From the NCBI GenBank assembly GCA_028023455.1, contig JAQFVV010012441.1:4771911-4835910 (forward strand): 64,000 nucleotides of DNA. Direction: 5' to 3'. Below are positions 13,083-23,361 of this stretch, piece by piece (position 1 is the stretch's first letter; each line of letters starts with the position of its first letter). The stretch comes from Epiperipatus broadwayi (Eukaryota; Onychophora; Udeonychophora; Euonychophora; Peripatidae). The position numbers were made by a program, and so were the translations under genes. Under the pieces are notes generated by a model that made no database searches, was not told where the DNA came from, and worked only from the letters and a program-made list of their open reading frames with translations.

Positions 13083-13255
13083 TAAAAAAGTAATCTGTGG
13101 TAGCCGAAAAGTCAGTGCAGCTGCCTTGCAAGCAAAGCAGTTGCTTGCAGATGGTTGCCGCGGGTTCACTTCCTGCAGATGCTTTGACATATGGAAAAAA
13201 AGTTTGTTTTGCCCTGATGCTTTGACATATGAAAAAAAATAGTTTGTTTTGCAAT
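13083..13255 (+). mobile_element. tRNA-derived SINE with duplicated tail
   Basis: A tRNA-like head has an A-box-like segment around 'tggtagccgaaaagtcagtg' and a B-box-like 'gggttcacttcc'. The tail 'gatgctttgacatatg' followed by an A-run is the signature of this SINE family (also at 16.7, 24.3 and 59.6 kb). The tail and the following 'agtttgttttgc' are present twice in tandem. No coding capacity; mobilisation would need LINE or PLE machinery. Confidence 0.8.
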
Positions 13256-13919
13256 ATCTAGTTGATTAACAACCCAAAAGATTTTTTTCTTATTTAATAA
13301 AAGTTTAAATAACTGTAATTCTTTAAGTGAATGTATGGAAAAATAGGAAATAAAGATGCTGATAGAGATTTGTTTTATATTTTTTTAAGCCGTATATACA
13401 TAGAATGTAAAGAGATTATTAATGGTGAACTTTTAAAGATCTGAATATAATATATGAAATCAGAATAAAGAATGAATATTAAATTTATACGATATTATTT
13501 AAAATATTTAACACTTTCAATTTAAGCAAGTTGGACAGACACTATAGTAATTACTAGATTATATATTTTTAAATAACATAGCCAGTTTGGTTGATTGTGG
13601 ACTGGGCATAGCATAATTAAAATTATATTCTAGATTATATGGAATTTTTCATTATATTCCAATATATAATCAGCGAAGATGCTATTCTTGTACATACCCA
13701 TATCTATAGAAAATGGCTTTTTTAGTTTAAATCCTTATAGGAACATAGGTCTGAAGTGAAGAAGGACCCTTTTTACTTCAATACATTCCAACAAAAGAGT
13801 TATTACATGTTAATGGACAAAACAAGATTAGAGTTAGGAGGATTGTCAATTAGTAGTATTTGATAGTTTCCTAGAAACATAAAAAGATCTCTGCATATAT
13901 GGATATAATCTCACATGAC
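13256..13919. other. AT-rich sequence, no feature seen
   Basis: Nothing recognised. Confidence 0.45.
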
Positions 13920-14165
13920 CACCACTTTTTATGTTTGTGCATAACTGTTTTAAAACAGGAAGAAGTCACTATACGTATTGCCACACACAACAAGCTAGAG
14001 TAATCAATGGATGCCAGAAACTAGCCAGAAACTAGTCTGGGGATATTGGATGAGTAGGCACTAGATGGGGATTTTATGTACAAGCCTTCTGGCATCCATT
14101 GATTACTCTAGCTTGCTGTGTGTGGCAATATGTATAGTGAGTTTTGCCTGTTTTAAAATGGATAT
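13920..14165. repeat. Fold-back family M1, palindrome with half ribozyme
   Basis: Arms share the 'atcaatggatgccagaa' and 'attactctagcttg' blocks in inverted orientation. The centre keeps only the 3' half of the hammerhead (GAAAC, TAG, TC, then TGGGGATATT); the CTGATGA half is deleted. 'gccagaaacta' is duplicated at the deletion junction. Confidence 0.8.
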
Positions 14166-14191
14166 AATCTCTTGATATTATAAATATTCAT

Positions 14192-14192
14192 G

Positions 14193-14228
<36 letters not shown>

Positions 14229-14232
14229 ATAG

Positions 14233-14270
<38 letters not shown>
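14192..14270. repeat. (TA)n microsatellite, interrupted once
   Basis: Two AT-dinucleotide runs are separated by 'ggatagc'. It directly follows the M1 palindrome; fold-backs in this window are usually bordered by such runs. Confidence 0.95.
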
Positions 14271-14273
<3 letters not shown>

Positions 14274-14984
14274 CCAGAAGCTGTGATAGGATGAGGAGTA
14301 AAGATTTTGTATAAAAAAACATTGAAGCAATTATCCCAGTTGATGAAATGATAATTTAGCTAAATAAACTGTTGGAGATTTCATTGTCATAGAGTAGACT
14401 AATTAAAATTTACTTTTCTGTCACATATAGTAATAATTAGCATTACATTTTAAAAAGAAATAACTTTATTCCTTTCTTGATTATTTTAGTTTACACTGAA
14501 CTCATTAATTATTAAATCAGATACATATATGTATATTGTATGAAATATAAAGTCCTAAAAATGAAAAACAACTCAGCAAAAACATGACCCTAAGTTGACA
14601 TCAAATTTAATGTAATGAGATATTAATTTCAATGATAATCATTTAAGATCCCATATGACATCAAGACTAAAAAATAACATGATGGAAATTGCATGCAGTG
14701 CCATTAATGCCTCTGATTATTGAACTATTTATCATGATATAATAAGTACTCTTCTACTCCCAACTCCTACATAGATATTAGTTATTTGCCCCAATGAATT
14801 ACATGAAGATGGTGGCTTAAATTTTCTAATAATGATTAAATCAGTAAGTTCACCAATGATTCTGGTTATTGGAATATGTATTATAACATATAAAGTTTGC
14901 TTGTCTATTTCCAACCCCTTTACTGTTTTTAACATGATTACCAATATAACATGGCAATATTAATATAATAATCTGCCTTTTTTT
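14271..14984. other. AT-rich sequence, no feature seen
   Basis: Nothing recognised. Confidence 0.45.
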
Positions 14985-15002
14985 CCCCCCCCCTCTCCCC
15001 CC

Positions 15003-15035
<33 letters not shown>

Positions 15036-15060
15036 TTATATATATATATATATATATAAT
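14985..15060 (+). repeat. C-tract followed by (TA)n
   Basis: About 50 bp of C interrupted by three T residues, then about 20 bp of (TA)n. Very long C homopolymers are error-prone in assembly, so the exact length is uncertain. Confidence 0.9.
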
Positions 15061-15265
15061 TGCAAAGAAATCAAGTCATATATCACATGACCTAATTTAA
15101 TAAACTTGTACTACAAATATTATCTAATGAGTTTACCAGTAGCTCTTAAGAAACTTTTCAGAATATCTCTAACCACAGAATGGTCTCCTGAGGAAAACCA
15201 GGAAACCAGTCTGGTTTTAGGGATATTCTGAAAAGCTTTCTAGTAGCTATGGCAAGCTCATTATA
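15061..15265. repeat. Fold-back family M2, palindrome
   Basis: Inverted arms carry 'gagtttaccagtagctctta' and its counterpart 'gctatggcaagctcatta', with 'gaatatctc' and 'gatattctgaaaagc' near the centre. The left flank 'gcaaagaaatcaagtcatat' matches the 36.44 kb copy. The central segment holds a damaged hammerhead: CTGAGGA at 15188-15194, GAAAC at 15202-15206 and TC at 15210-15211, but stem II is mostly deleted and helix I does not pair. Confidence 0.8.
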
Positions 15266-15299
15266 TATATATATATATATATATATTGGAATGTAAAAG

Positions 15300-15695
15300 T
15301 ATAATACCGTTATATATAAACAAACAATTTAACGGTAAAAAAAAAATATACTTTAAATTTTTTAGTAGCACTTTCAATTATGTGGTAATCCTCCCTAGCT
15401 TTAACTGAATTTCAAATTTTAATGTTACATAAATTTCCATAAGCTGTGTATGGCTGTATTTGCAACTTGCCTATTAATAACATTATCTTTATATTTATCT
15501 ATTAAAATTGCCTCTTTAATTTTCCATTTTTTTATGATTCCTTTCTTTCATTAATATTTTTATTTCATTAACATTAAATGTAAACCTATAATTACAAGTT
15601 TTTCATAGTCAAAGAATATTGAAGCTGTATTAAATTGACTATTTAGATTATTTTTAATCCAATTATATAATAATTTAATGTTAATCGATTGATTA
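15300..15695 (-). pseudogene. PLE 3' end, minus-strand half of inverted pair
   Basis: Reverse complement of most of the plus-strand copy beginning near 15700, with scattered substitutions. Read on the minus strand it includes the coding tail of the endonuclease region and a decayed hammerhead (GAAAGTGC kept, first box altered to TAGGGAG). The two halves meet head to head, so their 3' ends face outward. Confidence 0.75.
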
Positions 15696-16190
15696 ATAAT
15701 TCTAAGAGTATAATTCCTAAATTGCAAAGAAGTAATATAATTTATAAGATTTCAAGTGGATGTAAAAAATTATATATCAGTGAATTGAGATGTTCTTTGG
15801 GGAAAAGATTAAAAGAGCATCAATTATTATATAATTGGATTAAAATAATCTAAATAGTCAATTTAATACAGCTTCAGTATTCTTTGACCATGAAAAAACA
15901 TGTAATTATAGGTTTACATTTAATATTAATGAAATAAAAATATTAATGAAAGAAAGGAATCATAAAAAGAGGAAAATTAAAGAGGCAATTTTATTAGATA
16001 AATTTAAAGATAATGTTATTAATAGGCAAGTTGCAAATATGGCCATACACAGCTTATGGAAATTTACATAACATTAAAATTTGAAATTCAGTTAAAGTTG
16101 AGGAGGATTACCGTGTAATTGAAAGTACTACTAAAGAATTTAAAATATAATATTTTTTTACCATTAAATTGTTTGTTTATATATATCTAC
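15696..16190 (+). pseudogene. PLE GIY-YIG endonuclease C-terminus and 3' end
   Basis: The translated plus strand, in broken frames, shows a GIY-YIG-like stretch ('IYKISSGCKKLYISELRCS', then 'RLKEHQLL') near 15740-15830. A C-terminal block 'KRKIKEAILLDKFKDNVINR' lies near 15980-16020. It matches 'KRKIKEAMLICKYKQHLVNR' of the PLE fragment at 29.9 kb. The conserved YIG is changed to YIS, so the endonuclease is probably dead. The coding end is followed by a hammerhead motif and an A/T tail that ends in sequence inverted at 15300. Only the last quarter of the element survives. Confidence 0.75.
16092..16134 (+). ncRNA. Hammerhead-like motif, AGTACT family
   Basis: Box TTGAGGA (16098-16104), stem II ATTAC/GTAAT with a three-base loop plus a G-U closing pair, GAAA (16121-16124), and self-complementary AGTACT as helix III. 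Helix I is weak (two pairs). The AGTACT palindrome could pair only between two molecules. Confidence 0.55.
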
Positions 16191-16645
16191 ACTGTGTAGA
16201 GAGACTCCATATGTGGAATGGCAAATAGGAAAATGTTTAACAAAAACAAATTATTTAATAAAACTACTAAATCTTACAAATGTAAACACAAATAATAATT
16301 CCAATCTAGTGTATATTACTGTAACCTATTAGTTAATAAAGTAAAATCAGATCATGCTAACTAGTAACAATCTGCTATAAAACACTTATTTTATAAATAA
16401 AATATAAAACATCATTTCATTTTTAAAATAATTTATGCATTTTTGTTTAACATGTTTTAACAAAAATATAGGACAAACATCGATGACATGGAAGCTAAAC
16501 TGGGAAGAAAATATTTGAGGAAACTTCTAATTATTTCCTCACCTCACATTCAATCAAATTTGTGAATTAAAAATCCCCAATAAAAATAATACAAATATCA
16601 ATAAACAATATTATTAATATTTTAAAAATTTATAAAAAGAATAAT
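16191..16645. other. AT-rich sequence, no feature seen
   Basis: Nothing recognised. Confidence 0.45.
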
Positions 16646-16770
16646 AAGTATTAATAATGTATTTTTATGTATCAAATGCATTGGCTGGGAAGTGAACCCG
16701 GGCCAGTTGCTAGGAAGGCAGCTATGCTAACCACTAGGCCACCAATGCTTGACAAGTATTAATAATGTAT
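16646..16770 (-). mobile_element. Minimal tRNA-Gly-like SINE with 17-bp target duplication
   Basis: A perfect direct repeat AAGTATTAATAATGTAT flanks a 91-bp insertion (16663-16753). On the minus strand the insert begins near a tRNA-like domain (16748-16678). It has a perfect 7-bp acceptor stem GCATTGG/CCAATGC, a T stem with four of five pairs and an anticodon arm with four of five pairs. The seven-base loop would carry TCC (Gly). A short tail 'TTTGATACATAAAA' ends at the duplication. The acceptor ends resemble animal tRNA-Gly. The D arm is poor, so this is a SINE or retro-pseudogene rather than a working tRNA. The tail motif links it to the other SINEs here. Confidence 0.85.
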
Positions 16771-18190
16771 AAAGTTTTTAAACACATATTTTACATAAAT
16801 TATTTTAACTCTTAAATTTTTATTATATATTCATATAATTATCTCAGAGCCCTGAGAGTAGCAATTATATATTTGCATATGATTTTGTCTATGGATATGT
16901 GAACATGGGAAACATGATTTTGTAATGGGAAACTTTATTCATTTGCAGATGGGGAAAAGTTTAGATTCTTAATATTTTAATCTTGATGATTTCATTTTCT
17001 TATTGGTTTTATTCTTTCAGGTTATGGTTTACACTCTTTAATTTTGAAGATTTTATAGGCTAATTTTTTTGTACAGATAAAATACATCATGGGAAAAAGA
17101 TACCAAAATGTATGGATAGAGAGATAAGAGTTATTCTTATTTCATCATTCAGGTAGAAGACCATATCCTTCAATCTGTTAGCAATATAATATTAAATTTC
17201 TAATCATTTATGCTAGTAGATTCTGTTAGTGATTGCAAATAGTCCAATTACATTAATAAAAGAAATCCTCTATGTTAATTTATGACCATGATTCCTTTAA
17301 TTGCTACAAATATTTGCTACAATTTGGATTTCAATATTGCTCTCCACTAACTTTTGTTATAGATATAGTGAGGGTGGATTCAATCTGCAATTAGATAGTA
17401 TTTTTCGGTGAACTATCTTTTGGGCTTGAACCTGTTATTTTTATGCGTTCACGCCGATGGTGTCACAAGTCCACATGCACCTTTGCATAAATTCTCTTCA
17501 TTTTCAATTAATAATTTTTAACTTAATTAATGTTTTCATATCCTTTCTTTAATAACTTTATATATTTATTATTGGTCTATTTCTTAATAAGTTGTTGTTC
17601 ATTTAGCTGTCTCTTATTTCAGTTAGTTATGACATAATGTTTTTAAACAGTATTTACAATTTTCAATTTCTGATATAAATATATATTTTTCATTATGTAG
17701 TTACATTTAAAGACAATTTTTATATATTTCCAATCTTTAGTATAAAATTATTCACACAAGGAAAGGTGGATATAATCTTGAAAACTATTTAATCTTTTAC
17801 AATTTTTTTACAAAATTATTTTTCCTCTCATTTACTTTAAACTGTGGTCAAGAAATTGTTATATCTTATTGCAATATTTTGTACATAATTCTAAATATTA
17901 TACATTTATTATTAAGTATGTATATTTTTATTTTAATATAACCATTTTCGCTTTCCTCATTTTTATCTCGGGACTTCTTAATTTGAGCAAATCTCTCATA
18001 CATTTATATAGAAGCAAACAGAATTGAACAATTTATATGTTTATTTTACTAATATTCCAGTCTTACTTGACTTTATTTTTGCTACTTTCTACAATATATT
18101 TCATATTGAATTGCTTATTTATCGCGTTAAAGATTAATTGTTATCCAATTTTATATTATACTTGAGATTTACATTATCCATACTATCACA
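16771..18190. other. AT-rich sequence, possible old tRNA-like scrap
   Basis: Around 17430-17500 a GC-richer patch contains a B-box-like 'ggttcaagccc' on the minus strand, without a convincing A box or stems. Otherwise nothing recognised. Confidence 0.35.
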
Positions 18191-18192
18191 AT

Positions 18193-18388
18193 ATATATAA
18201 TCAAAACTACCCCAAATCCAAAATTAAACTAGACCAGCATCAAAATAGTATTAAAACACAACCTAAGGTTTCACTGCTACAAGCAGACTTCTCAAGTGTA
18301 AAGAACTACGAAAACTACACAATATAATATTATTTTGATGCTGGTCTGGTTTAATTTTGGATTTGGGGTAGTTTTGATTTTATATTGA
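18193..18388. repeat. Fold-back element carrying a hammerhead
   Basis: Arms of about 60 bp (about 18193-18252 and 18327-18387) are almost exact inverted copies ('aaaactaccccaaatcc', 'gaccagcatcaaaatag'). The spacer holds a complete hammerhead on the minus strand. The same sequence family forms the 3' ends of the PLE pair at 8.6-9.45 kb, so this fold-back is a PLE 3'-end derivative. The right flank ('gactaatttagcttt') also matches the PLE 3' untranslated region. Confidence 0.85.
18256..18299 (-). ncRNA. Hammerhead ribozyme candidate, best helix set
   Basis: Minus strand: helix I ACAC (18299-18296), box TTGAGAA (18295-18289), stem II CTGC/GCAG with loop TTGTA, GAAA (18272-18269), helix III ACC/GGT with loop TTA, U17 (18260), return strand GTGT (18259-18256). 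All three helices pair fully apart from one bulged T and one G-U at the base of stem II. Relative to 9.3 kb, helix I changes A-T to C-G pairing and stem II repairs its mismatch. Confidence 0.75.
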
Positions 18389-18409
18389 CTAATTTAGCTT
18401 TATGCTTGT

Positions 18410-19984
18410 AATGTTTATATATATTACTGCAATAAATAAAACGTCTATATATAAACAAGCTTAAAACAGCTCCTTTTAGACCATAATCAAATGTTTATAA
18501 GCGTATGATTTCTTTTCTCTCTTTTTTTTAATATTTATTCTCTAACAATACAAAATATCTATTACTAATCAATAATTTAATATTTAGTATGTTTCACCAC
18601 TTGAGGGATATTCAATAAATTCCTAAAATTATTTAAAAATATTCTAATATATATACGAATGTTCTCCCGGGTTTTGAATTAGGTCATAATGTGGAATAGA
18701 TATTCTAATCATTGCGTTTGTAGATTCTACATATATATATATTATTCAGTGCTATTTATGTGTAAAACAAACACAATTAATACTGTTGAAATTAAGTCGA
18801 CTTATAAACCATAATTAAACCGGAGAGAATTTACAAATAAGTTTAGAATTTAAATTCTATGCAAAATTGTTAGCTTTCTCTCACGCATGTAAAGCGGTAA
18901 TTGCATAAATAGAAAATCAACTGATACAAAAAAGATTAAACATTCAAATAAATTAAAGGTCTAGCATGAATTATTTATTATATTACTTTAACTTTCTTAT
19001 AAATATTAATCATTAGTAAAAGAGATTTACAAAAAAAAAAAAAACTTTAGTTTTACACTTTTACTTAATCTCAAAAAAAGCACACGCGTATATATATATA
19101 TAAGCAATTTTTATTGAAGACTTATTACATATTTTTAATATAAAAATGTAATAACTTTTCTAAAACTTTTTCACACAAGTATAAGTCAAGTGTTTACTGA
19201 AAAATATAAAACAGAAAATATTAGTTTCTGTCTGACGGCTCTAACTAAATGAGGAGGAGGGGTACTCTTAAAATGTCAGAAACGTACTATCTTTGTATAT
19301 AGCGTATATTCAAATAAGCTTTGCATCAATAAATGTAAAAAAAAAAAACGTTTCAACAATACAAAAATTTGTAAACATCAGAAATTACAGTGATTAAGTT
19401 AAAACCAATATCATCATAATCATCACCATTTCCATCCATTTCTTAGCCAAAATGCAGCTTCGCTATATATTAACGCATCCCGCTTTTTAGCATGTGCTTC
19501 AATTGCCTATTCTACTTTTAATTATCCTCTTTTCAAATTTTAAAACTTCGTTGTTCTGTCGCTCATTTATTTACTCTTTATACATCTTCAAATCTTTTTA
19601 TTGCTTCTAAGTACACATCTAATTTAATTTTTCTTACTTTTTAACATTTTTCATAACTAAACATTACTGATAGAGTCTTTTGAAATCTAAAATAATCCTA
19701 TGATTTATAATCGTTGAATAATATAACATATAATCTCAAATATCCTATATATACAGCAACAGAATATTAATAGATATTATATGCGTGTGTGCAATAAAGT
19801 AACTGCCAGAATGTGTACTTAATAATTAATGGATATGCCCATGAAAGAAACAATCTAGTGGAGTCAAGTATGTCTGCATATCACTTATCGCATTACTCTC
19901 TAACAAGGTTAGATTATTACTAAATGCCATATTCTATTTTGATAGATAGTAATTATCACCCTGCTAGGAATATATATATGAAAA
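18410..19984. other. AT-rich sequence, no firm feature
   Basis: Around 19400-19520 a reverse-strand patch ends in (ATG)-like repeats, as RTE LINE 3' ends do, but no protein similarity could be made out. Short A-runs and (TA)n near 19090. Confidence 0.4.
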
Positions 19985-20140
19985 ACAAAAAGCAAGTTAA
20001 AACTTGCTAACGCTTGTATTTATGACAATAGATGGCGTTCTACCAAAAACACCATCAAGCGTATGCTTGCTCTGACGTTTATGTAAACAAACATAAGCTT
20101 GACGGTGTTTTTTGGTAGAACGCCATCTATTGTCATATAT
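19985..20140. repeat. Fold-back family M4
   Basis: Inverted arms of about 40 bp: 'gacaatagatggcgttctac' and its complement, each with 'aacaccatcaagc'. A diverged single-arm relative lies at 59.41 kb. Bordered on the right by (TA)n. No hammerhead core was found in either copy. Confidence 0.85.
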
Positions 20141-20770
20141 ATATATTGATGAATAAATAGTTCGATCTAAAGAAATGTATTAAATCAAATTGTTTGTTTG
20201 AAAACCCAATGAAATTTTCTCATGCATAAACTTATTCACATTTTCTATTATCAAAATTATATTCATTTAATGATAAAATATTTACATTATTATTTAATTT
20301 TTTATATGGTGTTGTCCACTATTAATAATTATAATTTATTATATATATAATTCAATATTTTAAATTTTTAAATGCTTACATTGCTTATTGATCATATAAC
20401 TTTAATATTGTATCAGGACCATCAAAGTAGATTCATTTGAAATAACATGACTAATAACACTCTTACATCCCATTCCATATTTTTAAAACATTCTTTGTTT
20501 TAAAAAATTATTTCTTTATTTTTAATTCCTACCAAATTTGTTTACGTTTTCTATTAATAAAAATAATTTTGCATATTTTCATTCAATAAAATATATTTAT
20601 CTACTATATAATTTTATTTTTTAACACCAATTAATAACTAAGTCATATTATATATATATATTACAGTTTATTACATAGTTTGACAATCAGGGAATTAGCC
20701 AGAAAAAAAAGTAAAATTTCTTACTTTGACTGTTTTTAATGAATTTAATTGTTTATAATAAATTTAATTG
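20141..20770. other. AT-rich sequence, no feature seen
   Basis: Nothing recognised. Confidence 0.45.
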
Positions 20771-20771
20771 T

Positions 20772-20948
20772 AGGAGATATGTTGTTAATGTGCATCCAGA
20801 ATGACTGTAATTTTTCCTCACCATGTGGCCATACCACAAATGTATCATCAACATATCAAAGCCACATTTTAGGTGAATATGGAGTAGTATTTATGGCTGT
20901 GGCTTCAAGTTTTTTCATGTAAATGTTGCTGAGCAAGAGTGACAGTGA
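20772..20948 (-). pseudogene. Inverted PLE reverse-transcriptase fragment
   Basis: Reverse complement of about 22320-22495 in the adjacent PLE. On the minus strand it covers the RT palm from just after the 'MGSSLSPLLSN' block through motif C. Here motif C reads YVDD, the intact catalytic pair, whereas the long copy has YVNV. An in-frame TGA just before the YVDD and both truncations make it inactive. Its position directly upstream of the 5' direct repeat is the classic PLE arrangement of a partial inverted copy next to a full one. Confidence 0.85.
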
Positions 20949-20949
20949 A

Positions 20950-21338
20950 GAACTCAGGAGGATTTGAACCAATCCTCATATATAAATATATCAAATTTCT
21001 ACTATATGTTGCCTTTGACAGAATAGCTCAGTTGGAAGAGCATTTGCCCTAAATTCGATATTCAAGAAGCTAAAGGTGTGAGTTCAACTTGTAAGCAAAT
21101 ATTGTCACTGTGCATATAAGCCAGCAACATCTGAAAAACATGTATTGTCTATTTGTGTGTTATTACTAACAGGTTGTGTGTAATTTGAAAGTTAATAAGT
21201 TGTTTGTAATTGGAAAGTTTAAATAAAGTTTAAAATTTTCTATACATTCAACATTCACTCATAAATGATGGAAATAGTCCAGCACATCACATCTTATAAT
21301 ATACCATCATTACAAACCTTCAGACAAATACTAAATCA
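20950..21338 (+). repeat. PLE pseudo-LTR, 5' copy
   Basis: About 385 bp directly repeated at 23362-23735 with moderate divergence. Landmarks common to both: 'aggatttgaacca', 'aggtgtgagttcaactt', 'ttgtcactgtgcatata', 'gatggaaatagtcca', 'ataccatcat' and 'cttcagacaaatac'. PLEs are known for such LTR-like direct repeats, which come from tandem insertion and not from template jumping. This copy keeps a tRNA-like box A; its hammerhead region is deleted (only 'caacatctgaa' remains). Confidence 0.85.
20999..21095 (+). promoter_or_regulatory. tRNA-like internal promoter segment in pseudo-LTR
   Basis: TAGCTCAGTTGG, a perfect match to the tRNA A-box consensus, continues as a D-arm-like 'aagagcatttgcc'. 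A B-box-like 'tgtgagttcaact' follows about 50 bp later. The spacing fits a tRNA-derived RNA polymerase III promoter. The 3' pseudo-LTR lacks 17 bp that span the A box. Confidence 0.6.
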
Positions 21339-21353
21339 TATGGACCTGATGCT

Positions 21354-21671
21354 ATGTTGAAATTTAGACATTATGAAAAATTATGTCTAAAACTGGCTAA
21401 AGTAGAAAATCATTTAACTTTCTTATGTAAATGTAAATCAGAAGTGATCATCCCTAAGAGTTTGCAATTAAAACCTTGTGTTATTCAAAGAGTAAATGCA
21501 GTCTTGTTGAGAGAAAGTATAAAGGTTCAGCAGTTTACCAAGTATCAAACATTGCAATCTATTAGAAATGTGGAATTGTTTATACAAAACAAAGTTACAG
21601 ATGAAGATTTCTCAACAATTTGTCAAGCAATGAACAAATCATATTGTAAGTTATATGGAAGGATTTTATAA
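21354..21671 (+). pseudogene. PLE N-terminal domain remnant
   Basis: About 105 codons, lysine/leucine-rich, including 'HYEKLCLKLAKVENHLTFLC' and 'IIPKSLQLKPCV'. This is the type of segment that precedes the RT in PLE proteins and is of unassigned function. The frame is open upstream of the first ATG. A stop at 21669 separates it from the RT. Confidence 0.65.
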
Positions 21672-21889
21672 CTTCAGAAAAAGAAGCTTGTAAATCTCAA
21701 GTCAAAAGTAATACTGCAATTAGTCAATCCTCGTCATCAGTGAAAAATAAAATACAAGGCCTTCTCACAGCAGGACAATACAAAAAAGTAGCAAAAAAAT
21801 CCAATTCCAAATACAGAGGTAAAACTACAAGCATTACTTAGGAAGCATCACAGGTATTTCAGTGATTCAGAAAAAAGAAAATTAACTTA

Positions 21890-22500
21890 ATATTTCAGCA
21901 AGATTCCTCACCTGTATGGACTGCCTAAAATCCATAAAGACAATGTTCCATTAAGATCTATTGTTAATTCTAAAAATTCACCATGTCAAAATTTGTCAAG
22001 ATTTTTTTTCAAAGTTCTTAGTCCATTGGCATACAGGACACAGTCTTTCACCAGGAATTCTAAGCTCTTTGTAGAATTAGTCAGGAACATGAAAATGGAA
22101 AGAACTGACATATTGGTGAGCTTTGATGTGGAAAATCTGTTTACAAATGTACCATGTGATGAGGCATTGTCTATTGTAAAAAAAAAGGTTATATAATGAT
22201 AATAGTCTACAAACTATAACAGCTCTACCTATTGATAGTATAACAGAATTATTAACATTCTGCGTAACAACAACATACTTTCAATATAACTCAGAATTCT
22301 TCCAACAAAATCAAGTGATGACCATGGGATCATCACTGTCACCCTTGCTCAGCAACATTTACATGAAAGAACTTGAAACCACAGCCATAAATACTACTCC
22401 ATGTCCATCTAAAGTGTGGCTTCAATATGTTAACGTTACATTTGTGGTATGGCCACATGGTGAGGTAAAATTAGTCATTCTGAATGCACATTAATAACCA
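21890..22500 (+). pseudogene. PLE reverse transcriptase, broken
   Basis: The frame near 21900-22196 contains 'IPHLYGLPKIHKDNVPLRSI', the hallmark PLE finger block, and 'DILVSFDVENLFTNVPCDEA' (motif A, first catalytic Asp). After a frameshift in an A-run near 22190, motif B ('MGSSLSPLLSN') and motif C follow. The motif C box is YVNV instead of YVDD, so both catalytic aspartates of motif C are lost. Inactive. Confidence 0.85.
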
Positions 22501-22816
22501 ATCTCCTACAATTAAACTCATGATGAAATCAGAACAAGAACAAAAATTGGTAATCTTGGATGTTCTTGTGACAAGTCTCCCTCAGGGCAAAGTAAAAACA
22601 ACAGTATATAGGAAACCAACACACCCTGGAAAATACTTGGCATATATATCCAATCATACAAGAACCACTAAACAAGGAATTGTACTATCACTATGGAACA
22701 GAGAAAAGAAGGTTTGTTCAGAAACCAGTGCTTTGGAAAAAAGAAAAGATTCACATAGAATAAATGATTATGAAGAATGGTTATCCACCAGCAGTCATCA
22801 GAAAAACCTTCAATAG
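22484..22816 (+). pseudogene. PLE RT motifs D-E and thumb
   Basis: Contains 'LVILDVLVTSLPQGKVKTTV' (motif D region) and 'YRKPTHPGKYLAYISNH' (motif E). The same order is seen in the intact-looking copy at 45-47 kb. It then runs into the linker and stops. A short continuing piece lies at 22764-22997 in another frame. Confidence 0.8.
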
Positions 22817-22960
22817 ACAATACAAAGAGGCACCAAAAGAGAAAACAATTATTGGTATGGGAGTGTATCCATACATACCAGGAATGGTGGACAAATTAAA
22901 GAAAATCTGCAGTCAATATAACATTAGAACTGCTTTCCAAAGTCATACCAACTTTGAGGA

Positions 22961-23338
22961 ATGCTTACTTCTACTAAGCCTAAACTGGAAATGCTAAAGA
23001 ATGAAAACTGTATCTATAAAATACCATGTGAATGTGGAAGAACATACATTGATGAGACCTGTCACCCTGTTGAACAGCAATTGAAGGAGCACAAACTAAT
23101 GGTTAAAAGAGAAAAAACAGATGTGTCTACCATAGCAGATCATGTATGTATTAATGACCATATGCTTAAATGGAAAAATACAAAGGTATTGGATAAAGAG
23201 GAAAAAATGCATAGCAGAAAATTCAAAGAATCTGCTCATATGAAAATAGTAAATAATCTTATAAGTCAACCCAATGTGGTAATACATAATGTATGGAAGC
23301 CTCTAATTAATCTTGCTCTTAGGAGAAAAAAAAACTAA
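22961..23338 (+). pseudogene. PLE GIY-YIG endonuclease domain, degenerate
   Basis: About 125 codons. 'CIYKIPCECGRTYIDETCHP' aligns with the GIY...YIG core: the first element is preserved as IYKIPC, but the YIG glycine is replaced (YID). 'EQQLKEHKL' supplies the conserved helix. A downstream His-rich block ('HVCINDHMLKW') and 'IVNNLISQPNVVIHNVWKPL' match the C-terminal part of PLE proteins. The stop is about 25 bp before the 3' pseudo-LTR. In active elements this domain nicks the target for primed reverse transcription. Confidence 0.85.
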
Positions 23339-23361
23339 TTAGCCTCGTTATAAAAAAATGA

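Larger units (their letters stand above)
21339..23361 (+). mobile_element. Degenerate Penelope-like element body
   Basis: The internal region between two pseudo-LTRs encodes, in several frames, the PLE order: N-terminal domain, RT fingers and palm, linker, GIY-YIG endonuclease. Frameshifts and stops break it into at least five pieces. With the flanking direct repeats and the inverted RT fragment, it is the only PLE in the window with both ends recognisable. It belongs to a different lineage from the 44.8-49.3 kb pair: its hammerhead, repeats and protein are clearly distinct. Confidence 0.9.

Noticed and set aside
16678-16748. Functional tRNA-Gly gene
   Set aside because: The D arm does not pair and the copy sits in a SINE with tail and target duplication, so it is not annotated as a tRNA.
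17400-17500. Possible tRNA or SINE head with B-box-like sequence
   Set aside because: No A box and no foldable stems; kept only as a note.
19405-19520. Possible minus-strand LINE 3' end
   Set aside because: Only a short ATG-rich tail and a frame without clear similarity.
19985-20140. Hammerhead search in the M4 fold-back
   Set aside because: Contains CTGACG but no GAAA-like box at a sensible distance and no return strand.
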